Of a stretch of 64,000 bases of DNA, positions 8,590 through 16,545 are shown piece by piece. This stretch comes from Streptomyces sp. V3I8. GTDB taxonomy: Bacteria > Actinomycetota > Actinomycetes > Streptomycetales > Streptomycetaceae. The notes under the pieces are model-generated. The model had not been told where the DNA came from. It saw only the letters and a program-made list of their open reading frames with translations, and ran no database searches. The stretch spans positions 1,550,001 to 1,614,000 of the forward strand of contig NZ_JAUSZL010000002.1 of NCBI RefSeq assembly GCF_030817535.1, written 5' to 3'. Position 1 is the first letter of the stretch; each line of letters begins with the position of its first letter. A program made the translations under genes and the position numbers.

Positions 8590-8865
8590 GTGGTCGTGTT
8601 GAAGCCGGATCCGCGCTCCGTGAGAACTCTGCTCGCCCGCTACGCGAGCGCCCGTATCGCCCTCGCGCACGCGTCCGACGCGGCATGGGAGCAGGAGCTG
8701 GCGGACGTCTCGTACACGCTGTGCGTGATGACGGGAACGTCCGCGATCACCGACGCGATCGCGGCGGCGGACGAGATCCTGGCGGCGGCCAAGCTCCCGG
8801 GGGCGCAGGCCCCCCGGGAGGTCCCGCAGGAGTCCCTCCCGGAGGACCCGATCCTCGCGGCCTGA
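8590..8865 (+). CDS. DUF5133 small protein
   Basis: A 91-residue Streptomyces-type small protein. It has the recognisable pattern LKPDPRSVRTLLARYASARI near the start, followed by DVSYTLCVMTGT and an Ala-rich helix, characteristic of DUF5133. It is mostly alpha-helical, with no signal or membrane segment. The GTG at 8590 is chosen because GGGAGGAA ends 4-5 nt upstream; the longer in-frame start at 8533 has no such site. Function unknown. It could share a transcript with the decarboxylase, 115 bp upstream, but the gap leaves room for its own promoter. Confidence 0.8.
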   Translation: MVVLKPDPRSVRTLLARYASARIALAHASDAAWEQELADVSYTLCVMTGTSAITDAIAAADEILAAAKLPGAQAPREVPQESLPEDPILAA

Positions 8866-9173
8866 ACGCGCACCGCCACGAGCCGTTCGGTGCGGGTCCG
8901 GCGGGCCCCGGCCGGGATGCGCGCGTGCGGGAACAGGGTGGCGCAGTCACTGTCCTCGTCGCGGAAGACCTCGGCCGAACCGGTGTCGGTGCAGGTGGCC
9001 GGCAGACCTGCCGGGTCGTCGACCGGCGCGAAGGGCGGACTCGTCCGGCGTCGGCCCCTTCGCCACACACGCGCCCTGAGCGGTAGGCCTTCCGTACCGC
9101 GGAAGGCCTGTTGCGTATCCCCGGAGCCCTTCCCGACGATGTCGCCACGACCCAGGGACGGGAGCCGAACGCC
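8866..9173. other. Gap with antisense coding-like patch
   Basis: No complete gene was found. Between about 8870 and 9045 the minus strand reads as an uninterrupted, protein-like segment with good GC3 (for example PVDDPAGLPATCTDTGSAEV, then SDCATLFPHARIPAGA), but it has no convincing start, family match or stop and runs on into DUF5133 antisense. It may be a gene relic. The 9085-9109 hairpin also lies here. Confidence 0.35.
9085..9109. terminator. Perfect dyad before the Rieske gene
   Basis: AGGCCTTCCG, 5 nt, CGGAAGGCCT: a perfect 10-bp stem 65 bp before the oxygenase start. It may terminate upstream transcription or be an operator; the lack of a U-run leaves both open. Confidence 0.5.
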
Positions 9174-10238
9174 ATGCCGCACACCACCGCCTTCGCCAGG
9201 AACCAGTGGTACGTCGTCGCCCACGCGCACGAAGTGGGGCGGGAACTGCTCGGGCGGACCGTGCTCGGGGAGCCGCTCGTCCTCTACCGGACCGAGGGCG
9301 ACGGGCGGCCCGTGGCCCTGCACGACCGGTGTGTGCACCGGCGGTATCCGTTGTCGGCGAGCGGGCTCGACGGTGACCGGATCGTCTGCGGGTACCACGG
9401 CTTCACGTACGACACCACGGGCGCCTGTGTGTACGTACCCGGGCAGAAACGCATTCCCCGCACCGCCCGCGTGGCCGCGTACCCCGTGGTCGAGCAGGAC
9501 GCGCTCGTCTGGGTGTGGATCGGTGATCCCGCCCTCGCCGACCCGGGGACGATTCCGCGCGCCCCCCACCTCGGCTCCCCCGGCTGGGTCACCGTCGGCG
9601 GGATGGAGCCGATCGACGCCGACTACGGCCTCCTCGTCGACAACCTCCTCGACCTGTCCCACGAGACCTACCTGCACGGCGGCTACATCGGCACACCCGA
9701 GGTCGCCGAGACGCCGATCACCACCGAGGTGGACGAGGGCGCCGGCGTCGTACGGGTCAGCCGGCGCATGGACGACGCCGAGTGCCCGCCCTTCTACGCG
9801 AAGTCGACCGGTATCGAGGGGCGGATCACCCGCTGGCAGGACATCGAGTACCACGCGCCGTGCCTGTACCTGCTGCACAGCCGGATCGCGCCGGCCGGTG
9901 TCGTGCCCGAGCCGGACGGCAGCGATCCGGACGGCTTCCACACGGAGATCACGTACGCCATCACGCCGTCCGTTGACGGCAGGGTGTACGACTTCTGGAT
10001 GGTGTCACGCGACTGGGCGACGGACGACGCCGAGGTGACCGAGTTCCTGCGGGCCAACAACCACACCGTCGTGATGCAGGACGTCGACGCGCTCACCCTG
10101 CTGCAGCGCGCCCTCGGCACGGAGCGCGCCGGGTACCAGGAGCTGAGCATCAACATCGACACCGGTGGTCTGGCCGCCCGCCGCATCCTGGCCCGGCTGG
10201 TCGAGGAGGGCGCCGGGCCGGTGGAGAGGGTCCGGTGA
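9174..10238 (+). CDS. Rieske non-heme iron oxygenase, VanA-like
   Basis: Oxygenase component (354 residues) of a two-component aromatic O-demethylase or hydroxylase. The Rieske [2Fe-2S] ligands are C53-x-H55 and C72-x2-H75. The mononuclear iron motif is DNLLDLSHETYLH with D160, H163 and H168. Layout and length match the vanillate demethylase VanA/PobA-type class IA oxygenases. The ATG at 9174 is preferred because the domain begins directly there; the open frame upstream is short and non-homologous. The stop overlaps the next small gene (GTGA), and the reductase follows, so the three genes form one coupled unit. The true substrate is probably a methoxylated or other aromatic acid and remains to be shown. 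Confidence 0.9.
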   Translation: MPHTTAFARNQWYVVAHAHEVGRELLGRTVLGEPLVLYRTEGDGRPVALHDRCVHRRYPLSASGLDGDRIVCGYHGFTYDTTGACVYVPGQKRIPRTARVAAYPVVEQDALVWVWIGDPALADPGTIPRAPHLGSPGWVTVGGMEPIDADYGLLVDNLLDLSHETYLHGGYIGTPEVAETPITTEVDEGAGVVRVSRRMDDAECPPFYAKSTGIEGRITRWQDIEYHAPCLYLLHSRIAPAGVVPEPDGSDPDGFHTEITYAITPSVDGRVYDFWMVSRDWATDDAEVTEFLRANNHTVVMQDVDALTLLQRALGTERAGYQELSINIDTGGLAARRILARLVEEGAGPVERVR

Positions 10239-10405
10239 CCGGCCAGAGGAGTGAGGTCTACCGCGTCGACTGGCTGCCCGGCACGGACGTGCTGCTCGGC
10301 ACCTGCCACTGCGGGGCCGAGCACGCCGCCGAGGACCCGGTCGAGATGTGGGAGTGGATGCTCGCCCACCCCGAAGGACACACGCCCCGAGGAAAGGGCT
10401 CATGA
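10235..10405 (+). CDS. 56-residue conserved-looking small protein between oxygenase and reductase
   Basis: A tiny gene starting at GTG 10235 (overlapping the oxygenase stop as GTGA) and ending at TGA 10403-10405 (overlapping the reductase start as ATGA). GGAGAGGG precedes its start. The product begins VTGQRSEVYRVDWLPG and contains a CHCG motif followed by Glu-His, then a Trp-rich EMWEWMLAHP helix. Cys and His residues suggest metal binding or a contact with the iron proteins, but this is inference. Overlaps at both ends argue strongly for real translation. I do not recognise the family. Confidence 0.75.
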   Translation: MTGQRSEVYRVDWLPGTDVLLGTCHCGAEHAAEDPVEMWEWMLAHPEGHTPRGKGS

Positions 10406-11376
10406 CCACGTACGCGTACGAGGCCGAACTCGTCGTCGACCGCCGGGAGCCGGTGGCCGACGGCGTGCTCGCCCTCACCCTGCGCCATCCGCTGGGCGGG
10501 GAACTTCCCGGCTGGGAACCCGGCGCCCATGTCGACGTCGTCCTGGGGCCGGGCCTGGAACGGCAGTACTCGTTGTGCGGCGATCCGGCCGACCGGCACG
10601 CGTGGCGCGTCGCGGTGCTGCGCGAACCCGGCGGACGCGGCGGATCCGCCCAGGTGCACGACCGGCTGACGGCCGGTGACAGGGTCCGTGTGCGCGGTCC
10701 GCGCAACCACTTCGCCCTGCTGCCCTCGCCCCGCTACCGGTTCGTCGCGGGCGGCATCGGCATCACCCCGCTCCTGCCGATGCTGGCCGCGGCCGAGGCG
10801 GCGGGCGCGGACTGGACGCTGCTCTACGGCGGGCGGACCCGGCGGACCATGGCGTTCCGGGCGGAGCTGGAGCGGTACGGGGACCGGGTGCGCGTCGTCC
10901 CGCAGGACGAGTTCGGGCTGCTCGACCTCGCCTGCGTGCCGGTCTCCCCCGCGCCGGACACGCTCGTCTACTGCTGCGGTCCCGCGCCGCTGCTGGACGC
11001 CGTGGCGGAGCGGTGCGCCGGATGGCCCGCGGGTTCCCTGCACGTCGAGCGCTTCAGTCCCGTCGGGCCCGCCGTCCGGGGACCGGGCGTCCGGGAAGCG
11101 GGCGAGGACACGGAGTTCGAGGTCGTCCTGCGGCGCTCGGGGCGGACGCTCACCGTCCCCGCGGACGCGTCCGTGCTCGACACCGTGCTGGCCGCCGGCG
11201 TCGACGCGCTGTACTCCTGCACCGAGGGCACCTGCGGGACCTGCGAGACGGACGTCCTGGAGGGCGTCCCGGACCACCGGGACTCGGTGCTCACGGACGA
11301 GGAGCGGGCGGCCGGCGACACGATGTTCATCTGTGTGTCCCGGTGCCGCGGGAAGCGCCTCGTGCTCGGCCTGTGA
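10402..11376 (+). CDS. VanB-type PDR/ferredoxin reductase
   Basis: Reductase partner (324 residues) that carries electrons from NAD(P)H through FMN to a [2Fe-2S] centre and on to the Rieske oxygenase. Order: flavin domain with RQYSLCG, NAD-binding domain with AGGIGITPLLPM and YCCGPAPLLDA, then a C-terminal plant-type ferredoxin domain with CTEGTCGTCETDV and a final Cys in MFICVSRC. This order is that of phthalate dioxygenase reductase. ATG 10402 follows GAGGAAAGG and overlaps the small gene. The 3' end overlaps the convergent IclR gene by 50 bp, so transcription of the two could interfere. Confidence 0.9.
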   Translation: MTTYAYEAELVVDRREPVADGVLALTLRHPLGGELPGWEPGAHVDVVLGPGLERQYSLCGDPADRHAWRVAVLREPGGRGGSAQVHDRLTAGDRVRVRGPRNHFALLPSPRYRFVAGGIGITPLLPMLAAAEAAGADWTLLYGGRTRRTMAFRAELERYGDRVRVVPQDEFGLLDLACVPVSPAPDTLVYCCGPAPLLDAVAERCAGWPAGSLHVERFSPVGPAVRGPGVREAGEDTEFEVVLRRSGRTLTVPADASVLDTVLAAGVDALYSCTEGTCGTCETDVLEGVPDHRDSVLTDEERAAGDTMFICVSRCRGKRLVLGL

Positions 11377-12142
11377 TCCGCAGGTCCGCCTCGATCCGGG
11401 CGACCGTGGCCAGCAGGTGGGGCAGCAGGTCACGGCGTACGGACTCCACCGAGTTGCGGCTGGCGTGCACGGGGACGTTGACCGCCGCCACCGCCTCGCC
11501 GTCCCGGTCGCGCACCGGGACGGCGACCGAGCGCAGCCCCTCCTCCAGTTCCTGGTCGACGATCGCGTACCCCTGACGGCGCACCCGGCGCAGCTCGGCG
11601 CGGAGCAGGTCGGCGGAGCCGATCGTGCGGGCCGTCAGGGGCCGCAGGTCCGCGCGCGCCAGGCGCACGGTGATCTCCTCGTCGGGAAGCTGCGCGAGCA
11701 GCACCCGGCCGACCGAGGTGACATGGGCCGGGAAACGGGTCCCGACGGTGATCGTCGCGGTCATGATGCGGTGCGTCGGCACGCGGGCGACGTACACGAC
11801 GTCGTCGCCGTCGAGGACGCACAGGGACGACGACTCCCTGATCCGCGCGACGAGTTGCTCCAGGTGCGGCTCGGCGATCTCCGGCAGGGTGACACCGGAC
11901 AGGTACGAGTATCCGAGTTCCAGGACGCGCGGGGTGAGCCGGAACATCCGCCCGTCCGTCTCCACGTACCCCAGGTCGAAGAGTGTCAGCAGGAAGCGGC
12001 GGGCCGCCGCGCGGGTCAGGTCGGTGACCCGCGCCACCTCGCTGAGCGTGAGTTCCGGATGGTCGGCGTCGAAGGCGCGGATGACCGCGAGACCGCGCTC
12101 GAAGGAGCGCACGAAATGCGGTTCGCGGGTTCCAGCAGGCAT
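11327..12142 (-). CDS. IclR-family regulator (PcaR/PobR-like)
   Basis: A 271-residue regulator with an N-terminal winged helix (FVRSFERGLAVIRAF, then LSEVARVTDLTRAAARRFLLTL, residues about 10-75) and an IclR effector domain (residues 85-260) holding SLCVLDGDDVVYVARVP. Close relatives control aromatic-acid catabolism. The ATG at 12142 is chosen because GGAGG ends 5 nt upstream; a second ATG at 12145 is too close to it. It is divergent from the ABC importer operon and convergent with the reductase, with a 50-bp overlap. Two similar dyads in the divergent region are the likely operators, so it probably controls itself and the importer. Confidence 0.88.
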   Translation of the reverse strand: MPAGTREPHFVRSFERGLAVIRAFDADHPELTLSEVARVTDLTRAAARRFLLTLFDLGYVETDGRMFRLTPRVLELGYSYLSGVTLPEIAEPHLEQLVARIRESSSLCVLDGDDVVYVARVPTHRIMTATITVGTRFPAHVTSVGRVLLAQLPDEEITVRLARADLRPLTARTIGSADLLRAELRRVRRQGYAIVDQELEEGLRSVAVPVRDRDGEAVAAVNVPVHASRNSVESVRRDLLPHLLATVARIEADLRITGRARGASRGTGTHR

Positions 12143-12180
12143 CATCGCCTCCACGGGACGCACGCACGGGACGCACGGGG

Positions 12181-12195
12181 GTGCGCTCTGCGCAC
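12181..12195. promoter_or_regulatory. Putative IclR operator O1
   Basis: GTGCG-CTCTG-CGCAC, a perfect 5+5+5 dyad. It touches the -10 element of the regulator's own promoter (12194-12199), which suits autorepression. It matches O2 at 12290-12306 in arms, spacer length and four of five spacer bases. Confidence 0.6.
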
Positions 12196-12223
12196 GCTAG
12201 GAGCACACTTCGGCAACTGTCAA
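12194..12223 (-). promoter_or_regulatory. Probable iclR promoter
   Basis: Reading the minus strand: TTGACA (12223-12218), an 18-bp spacer, TAGCGT (12199-12194). The -10 abuts operator O1. Confidence 0.5.
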
Positions 12224-12244
12224 CGACCGTGCGCGTCAAGGGCA

Positions 12245-12274
12245 TTGACCTGTTCCACACCCCCGTTCTACGTT
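12245..12274 (+). promoter_or_regulatory. Probable promoter of the ABC importer operon
   Basis: TTGACC (12245-12250), an 18-bp spacer, TACGTT (12269-12274). Operator O2 lies 15 bp downstream, where bound protein would block elongation or initiation. Confidence 0.5.
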
Positions 12275-12289
12275 CCCGCTGAGCACTTC

Positions 12290-12306
12290 TGTGCGGTCTG
12301 CGCACA
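12290..12306. promoter_or_regulatory. Putative IclR operator O2
   Basis: TGTGCG-GTCTG-CGCACA, a perfect 6+5+6 dyad located 33 bp before the binding-protein start. Its centre is 110 bp from that of O1. Confidence 0.6.
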
Positions 12307-12339
12307 GCCTGTCGAAGAACTGTCCCACTAGGGGGAGTC

Positions 12340-13320
12340 ATGCGTCGTCTGCTCATCGGCTTGGTGACCGGCACCGCCCTGGTCGCCGCGACGGCCTGCG
12401 GTTCGTCCGACTCCTCCGGGTCGGACGACGACAAGGGCAAGGCGTCCGGGGGCGGGGACACCGTCACGGTGAAGGTGGGCGTCATCCCCATCATCGACGT
12501 CGCCCCGCTGTACCTGGGCCAGAAGAAGGGCTTCTACAGCGAGCGCGGCATCGAGCTGTCGCTCACCAGCGCGCAGGGCGGCGCGGCCATCGTGCCCGGT
12601 GTCGTCTCCGGCCAGTTCGACTTCGGCTTCAGCAACATGACGTCGCTGCTGACCGCCCAGTCGAAGAACGTGCCGGTCAAGGCGGTGGTGAACGGTGTGG
12701 CCTCCACCGGCGAGGAGGGCGCCGACTTCGCGGAGCTCGCCGTCAGGAAGGGCAGCCCCCTGAAGTCCGCCAAGGACGTGGAGGGCAAGAAGGTCGCCGC
12801 CAACACGCTCAACAACATCTGCGACACCTCGACCAGGGAGTCGGTCCGCAAGGACGGCGGCGACCCGTCGAAGGTGAAGTTCGTGGAGATGCCGTTCGAC
12901 CAGATGCCGGCCGCTCTGGAGGGCGGCCGGGTGGACGCGGCCTGTGTCGTGGAACCCGCGCTCGCCAGCATCAAGGCCGAGGGCGGCACCTCCATCGCGT
13001 CGCTCTTCTACGACGTGTCGCCCGACCTCACCGTGGCCATGTACTTCACCTCCCAGCAGTACACGCGCAAGAACCCGGAGACGGTGAAGAAGTTCCAGGA
13101 GGCGACCGCCGAGTCCCTGGAGTACGCCGACAGCCACCCGGCGGAGGTCCGTAAGATCATCAGCACCTACACGAAGATCCCGCAGCCCCTGGTGAAGTCG
13201 CTGGTCCTGCCCCGGTGGCCCGCCGAGCCGGACCGTCCCTCCATCGAGCGGCTGGCCGAACTGGGCCGGCAGGACGGCCTGTTCGAGAAGGCGCCGGACC
13301 TGGACAAGCTGCTGCCGTGA
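12340..13320 (+). CDS. ABC importer binding lipoprotein, NMT1/SsuA/TauA type
   Basis: A 326-residue extracytoplasmic binding protein. The signal peptide ends in the lipobox ATAC with the lipidated cysteine at residue 20, followed by a Ser/Asp/Gly linker. The mature part starts VKVGVIPIIDVAPLYLGQKKG, the usual opening of NMT1/nitrate-sulfonate-taurine binding proteins, and includes VEGKKVAANTL and MPFDQMPAALEGGRVDAA. It overlaps the first permease by 4 bp and begins a four-gene operon. The divergent IclR regulator and nearby Rieske system suggest an aromatic acid or related organic anion as ligand, but the family alone does not show this. Confidence 0.9.
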   Translation: MRRLLIGLVTGTALVAATACGSSDSSGSDDDKGKASGGGDTVTVKVGVIPIIDVAPLYLGQKKGFYSERGIELSLTSAQGGAAIVPGVVSGQFDFGFSNMTSLLTAQSKNVPVKAVVNGVASTGEEGADFAELAVRKGSPLKSAKDVEGKKVAANTLNNICDTSTRESVRKDGGDPSKVKFVEMPFDQMPAALEGGRVDAACVVEPALASIKAEGGTSIASLFYDVSPDLTVAMYFTSQQYTRKNPETVKKFQEATAESLEYADSHPAEVRKIISTYTKIPQPLVKSLVLPRWPAEPDRPSIERLAELGRQDGLFEKAPDLDKLLP

Positions 13321-14090
13321 GAGGAGCCGACGCCCTGCTGGGCGCGGCCGGGCTCGCGGCCTTCCTCGCCCTCGGCGAGGCGGTGCCCCGGCTCGGCCCG
13401 GTGGACGAGGACCACTTCCCGCCGACCAGCCGCATCACCGGCGCGCTCGCCGGCGAACTGTCCGACGAGGCGTTCTGGACCGCGCTCGGGGACACCCTCA
13501 CCGGCTGGGCGATCGGGCTCTCGATCGCCGTCGTCGCGGGCGTCGCCGCGGGTGTCCTGATCTCGGTCACGCCCTACCTCCGCGAGGCGACCGCGTCGAC
13601 GATCGAGTTCCTGCGCCCGATCCCGTCGGTCGCGCTGATCCCGCTCGCGGTGCTGCTGTACGGCACCGAACTGCGCTCGGTGCTCCTGCTGGTGGTCTAC
13701 GCGTCGTTCTGGCAGGTCCTCGTCCAGGTCATGTACGGCGTCCAGGACGTCGACCCGGTCGCCGAGGAGACCGCCCGCTCGTACGGCCTGGGCACCTGGG
13801 CGCGGGTGCGCCACGTGCTGTGGCCCACCGCCCTGCCGTACGTCATGACGGGGGTGAGGCTGGCCGCCGCGGTGGCGCTGATCCTCACGGTCACGGCCGA
13901 ACTCGTGATCGGCGCACCGGGGCTGGGTGCGCGCATCGCCGTCGCCCAGACCTCCCAGGCGGTACCGGAGATGTACGCGCTGGTCGTGGTCACCGGTCTG
14001 CTCGGGCTGCTGATCAACGTGGGGGCGCGGACCGTCGAACGGCGGGCGCTGTCCTGGCACCAGTCCGTGCGCGGAGAGGTGGCGGTGTGA
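13317..14090 (+). CDS. ABC importer permease 1 (SsuC-like)
   Basis: A 257-residue permease with the BPD_transp_1 domain and about six hydrophobic helices. The EAA-loop sequence ETARSYGLGTWARVRHVLWPTALPYVMTG is clearly present (shown here in overlapping pieces: EETARSYGLG and HVLWPTALPYVMTG), which contacts the ATPase. The GTG at 13317 is used because it overlaps the binding-protein stop; the longer open frame upstream runs antiparallel to nothing sensible and lies inside that gene. It overlaps the second permease by 4 bp. With permease 2 it probably forms a heterodimeric channel. Confidence 0.87.
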   Translation: MRGADALLGAAGLAAFLALGEAVPRLGPVDEDHFPPTSRITGALAGELSDEAFWTALGDTLTGWAIGLSIAVVAGVAAGVLISVTPYLREATASTIEFLRPIPSVALIPLAVLLYGTELRSVLLLVVYASFWQVLVQVMYGVQDVDPVAEETARSYGLGTWARVRHVLWPTALPYVMTGVRLAAAVALILTVTAELVIGAPGLGARIAVAQTSQAVPEMYALVVVTGLLGLLINVGARTVERRALSWHQSVRGEVAV

Positions 14091-14878
14091 GCGCACGGGT
14101 GCGGTACCTCCTGCTGCGGCTGTTCCTCGTCGTCGCGCTGCCCGCCGTGCTCGTCGTGGCGTGGTGGTCCGCGTCAAACGACAGCACGGACGTGTACTGG
14201 CCGCCGCTGCGCACGATCCTCACCACGTTCCCGGACGTCTGGACCGGCGAGCGGCTGCGTGGGGACATCCTGCCGAGCCTCGTGCGGCTGACGGCCGGTT
14301 ACGCGTGCGCGGCCGTCGCGGGGGTGGCGCTGGGCACGGTCATCGGTTCGTACCGGCGGGTGCGGGCGGTGTGCGAACCGGTGCTGGAGTTCCTGCGCGC
14401 GGTGCCGCCGCCCGTGCTCGTGCCGGTCATCATGCTGTTCGCGGGCATCGGCGACACGATGAAGATCGTGGTGATCGCGAGCGGCTGCGTCTGGCCGGTC
14501 CTGCTCAACACCGTCGAGGGCGTACGGGCGGTGGACTCCGTGATGTCCGAGACGGCCCGCTCCTACGGCATCACGGGCGTGGCACGGCTGCGGCACCTGG
14601 TGCTGCCCGCGGCGAGCCCGCAGATCTTCGCGGGGCTGCGCCAGGCTCTGTCCGTCGGCATCATCCTGATGGTCATCAGCGAGATGTTCGCCGCCAGCAA
14701 CGGGCTCGGCTTCACCGTCGTCCAGTTCCAGCGCGGCTTCGCCATCCCCGAGATGTGGACCGGGATCCTGCTGCTCGGTCTGCTCGGGTTCGTCCTGTCG
14801 GTCCTCTTCCGGCTGGCCGAGCGGCGCGCGCTCGGCTGGTACCACGGTCTGCGCGACGCGTCCCGGCGGTCGTCGTGA
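14087..14878 (+). CDS. ABC importer permease 2 (SsuC-like)
   Basis: Second permease subunit, 263 residues. It has a first membrane helix near residues 8-25 (LLLRLFLVVALPAVLVVAWW), a periplasmic segment, and the BPD_transp_1 domain with the EAA loop ETARSYGITGVARLRHLVLP. The GTG at 14087 overlaps the stop of permease 1 (GTGTGA), which supports translational coupling. Its sequence is related to but distinct from permease 1, so a heterodimer is likely. The ATPase gene starts 20 bp after its stop. Confidence 0.87.
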   Translation: MSARVRYLLLRLFLVVALPAVLVVAWWSASNDSTDVYWPPLRTILTTFPDVWTGERLRGDILPSLVRLTAGYACAAVAGVALGTVIGSYRRVRAVCEPVLEFLRAVPPPVLVPVIMLFAGIGDTMKIVVIASGCVWPVLLNTVEGVRAVDSVMSETARSYGITGVARLRHLVLPAASPQIFAGLRQALSVGIILMVISEMFAASNGLGFTVVQFQRGFAIPEMWTGILLLGLLGFVLSVLFRLAERRALGWYHGLRDASRRSS

Positions 14879-14898
14879 ACCTCGCGAAAGGACGGTCC

Positions 14899-15717
14899 AT
14901 GCTCGACGTACGCGGTCTGCGGAAGGTCTACGAGGGATCGGGCCGGCGGGTGGAGGCGGTGCGCGACCTCACCTTCACGGTGGACGCCGGTGAACTGGTG
15001 TGTCTGGTCGGGCCGTCGGGCTGCGGCAAGACGACGCTGCTGAAGTGCGTGGGCGGGCTGCTCACGCCCACGGCGGGCGAGGTGCTGATCGGGGGCCGGC
15101 GGGTGACCGGGCCGCCGCCGGACATGGCCGTCGTCCTCCAGGAGTACGGGCGCAGCCTGTTCCCCTGGATGCGGGTGCGCGAGAACGTCGAACTTCCGCT
15201 CAGGCACAAGAAGCTGGACGGTGCGAGGAGGCGTGGGCTCGTCGCCGACGCGCTGGCGTCCGTCGGGCTCACGGACGCCGCGGGCGCGTACCCGTGGCAG
15301 CTGTCCGGCGGCATGCAGCAGCGGGTGGCGATCGCCCGCGCCCTGGCGTACGAGCCCCGGGTGCTGCTCATGGACGAGCCGTTCGCGGCGGTCGACGCCC
15401 AGACCCGTGCCGATCTGGAGGATCTGGTGCGGGGGCTGTGGCGGCAGCGGGGCATCACGATCCTGTTCGTGACGCACGACATCGACGAGGCCGTCTACCT
15501 GGGCGAGCGGGTGCTGGTCCTGTCCTCCTCGCCGACCGTCGTGCAGGAGCGGCTGGAGGTCGACCTGCCCGCCGACCGGGACCAGTTGCACACCCGAGTG
15601 GCCCCGCGCTTCGCCGAACTGCGCACCCAGGTGTACGAGCAGATCCAGGCGGCGAAACGCGGGACGCCCACCGGCCGGCCGGTGAAGGAACCCGAGGACA
15701 CGCCTCCGCGGCGGTGA
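14899..15717 (+). CDS. ABC importer ATPase (SsuB/TauB-like)
   Basis: ATP-binding subunit of 272 residues. Walker A is GPSGCGKTT (38-46), the Q-loop is VVLQEYG, the signature is LSGGMQQR (135-142), Walker B is LLMDEP (156-161) and the H-loop is FVTHD. About 40 residues follow the core, with no regulatory domain. The ATG at 14899 follows GAAAGGA with good spacing; an in-frame GTG at 14875 overlapping the permease stop would add eight residues and cannot be excluded. This completes a full importer (binding protein, two permeases, ATPase). Confidence 0.9.
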   Translation: MLDVRGLRKVYEGSGRRVEAVRDLTFTVDAGELVCLVGPSGCGKTTLLKCVGGLLTPTAGEVLIGGRRVTGPPPDMAVVLQEYGRSLFPWMRVRENVELPLRHKKLDGARRRGLVADALASVGLTDAAGAYPWQLSGGMQQRVAIARALAYEPRVLLMDEPFAAVDAQTRADLEDLVRGLWRQRGITILFVTHDIDEAVYLGERVLVLSSSPTVVQERLEVDLPADRDQLHTRVAPRFAELRTQVYEQIQAAKRGTPTGRPVKEPEDTPPRR

Positions 15718-15753
15718 GGGCACACACGTGTCACCGGCCGCCGGCGGAGGTCC

Positions 15754-16443
15754 TCACACCTCGGTGGCGGGCACCACGCTGAGGTGGTTCGCCGCCCGCC
15801 GTCCGCGGCCCGGCCGGTTCGTCCGGCGCGTCGCGGGCGTCGGGCGGCGGGCCTCGCGCAGGACCAGCGTCAGCCGCGTGTACCCCATGTCGTGCAGGGA
15901 CTTGGGGGTCTCGCCGATGATCCGGCAGGTGCTCCCCCACCGCGGGTCCGGGTGCAGCAGCGGGCGTACCGCGCCGTCGTGCTCGACGGCGTCCGGGCCG
16001 ACCGAGCGGATCCAGTGCGGCAGGCCGTGCCGGTAGGCGGCGTCCATGATCGGGTCCTGGGCGATGTCCCGCAGGATCGACTGGAGTCCGTGGTCGTGGC
16101 CGTGCCGCTCCACGGCGGCGGCGAAGTGCGCCAGCATCGGCAGGCACCAGCTCGACTCGTGCTCGGCGAGAACCGTGCCCGCGTCCGGATGGAACAGCAC
16201 GAACCGCAGGAAGTTGTCGCCGGGCATGGCGGTGGGGTGCGGGCCGACCCCGCGGAAAAGTGTCTCGAACGCACCGTTGGCGAGGACGACGTCCCAGCGG
16301 TGGTCGACGACGACGGACGGGAAGGGAACGGCGTCCAGAAGCACCGCGTAGTCCTGGAGGTACGCCTGGGCCTCGAGACTCTCGGGAACGGGCCGCGGCT
16401 GCGGCCGGGGCCCTCCTGCCTGGTACGCCATCGGGAGGTCCAC
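15754..16443 (-). CDS. Stand-alone MmyB-type ligand-binding domain protein
   Basis: A 229-residue protein that matches the PAS-like ligand-binding domain normally fused behind an XRE helix-turn-helix in MmyB regulators. Landmarks are LLDAVPFPSVVVDHRWDVV near residue 34, NFLRFVLFHPDA near 77, and ILRDIAQDPIMDAAYRHGLP in the middle. There is no DNA-binding helix-turn-helix; the first 25 residues are Pro/Gln-rich. The GTG at 16443 is reported, but ATG at 16431 is an equal alternative. It faces away from the XRE gene at 16711, which could provide the missing DNA-binding partner. The 3' end is convergent with the importer ATPase. The ligand (fatty acids in some homologues) is unknown. Confidence 0.75.
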   Translation of the reverse strand: MDLPMAYQAGGPRPQPRPVPESLEAQAYLQDYAVLLDAVPFPSVVVDHRWDVVLANGAFETLFRGVGPHPTAMPGDNFLRFVLFHPDAGTVLAEHESSWCLPMLAHFAAAVERHGHDHGLQSILRDIAQDPIMDAAYRHGLPHWIRSVGPDAVEHDGAVRPLLHPDPRWGSTCRIIGETPKSLHDMGYTRLTLVLREARRPTPATRRTNRPGRGRRAANHLSVVPATEV

Positions 16444-16545
16444 CCCTCTTGCCTATGCGGGCTTCACGCGGCGTCGTGATCCTGCTACCCCGGTCGGAGC
16501 GGTGTCAACTATCGTGGCATTCGGCGCCTGTTGACGGCTGAATCC

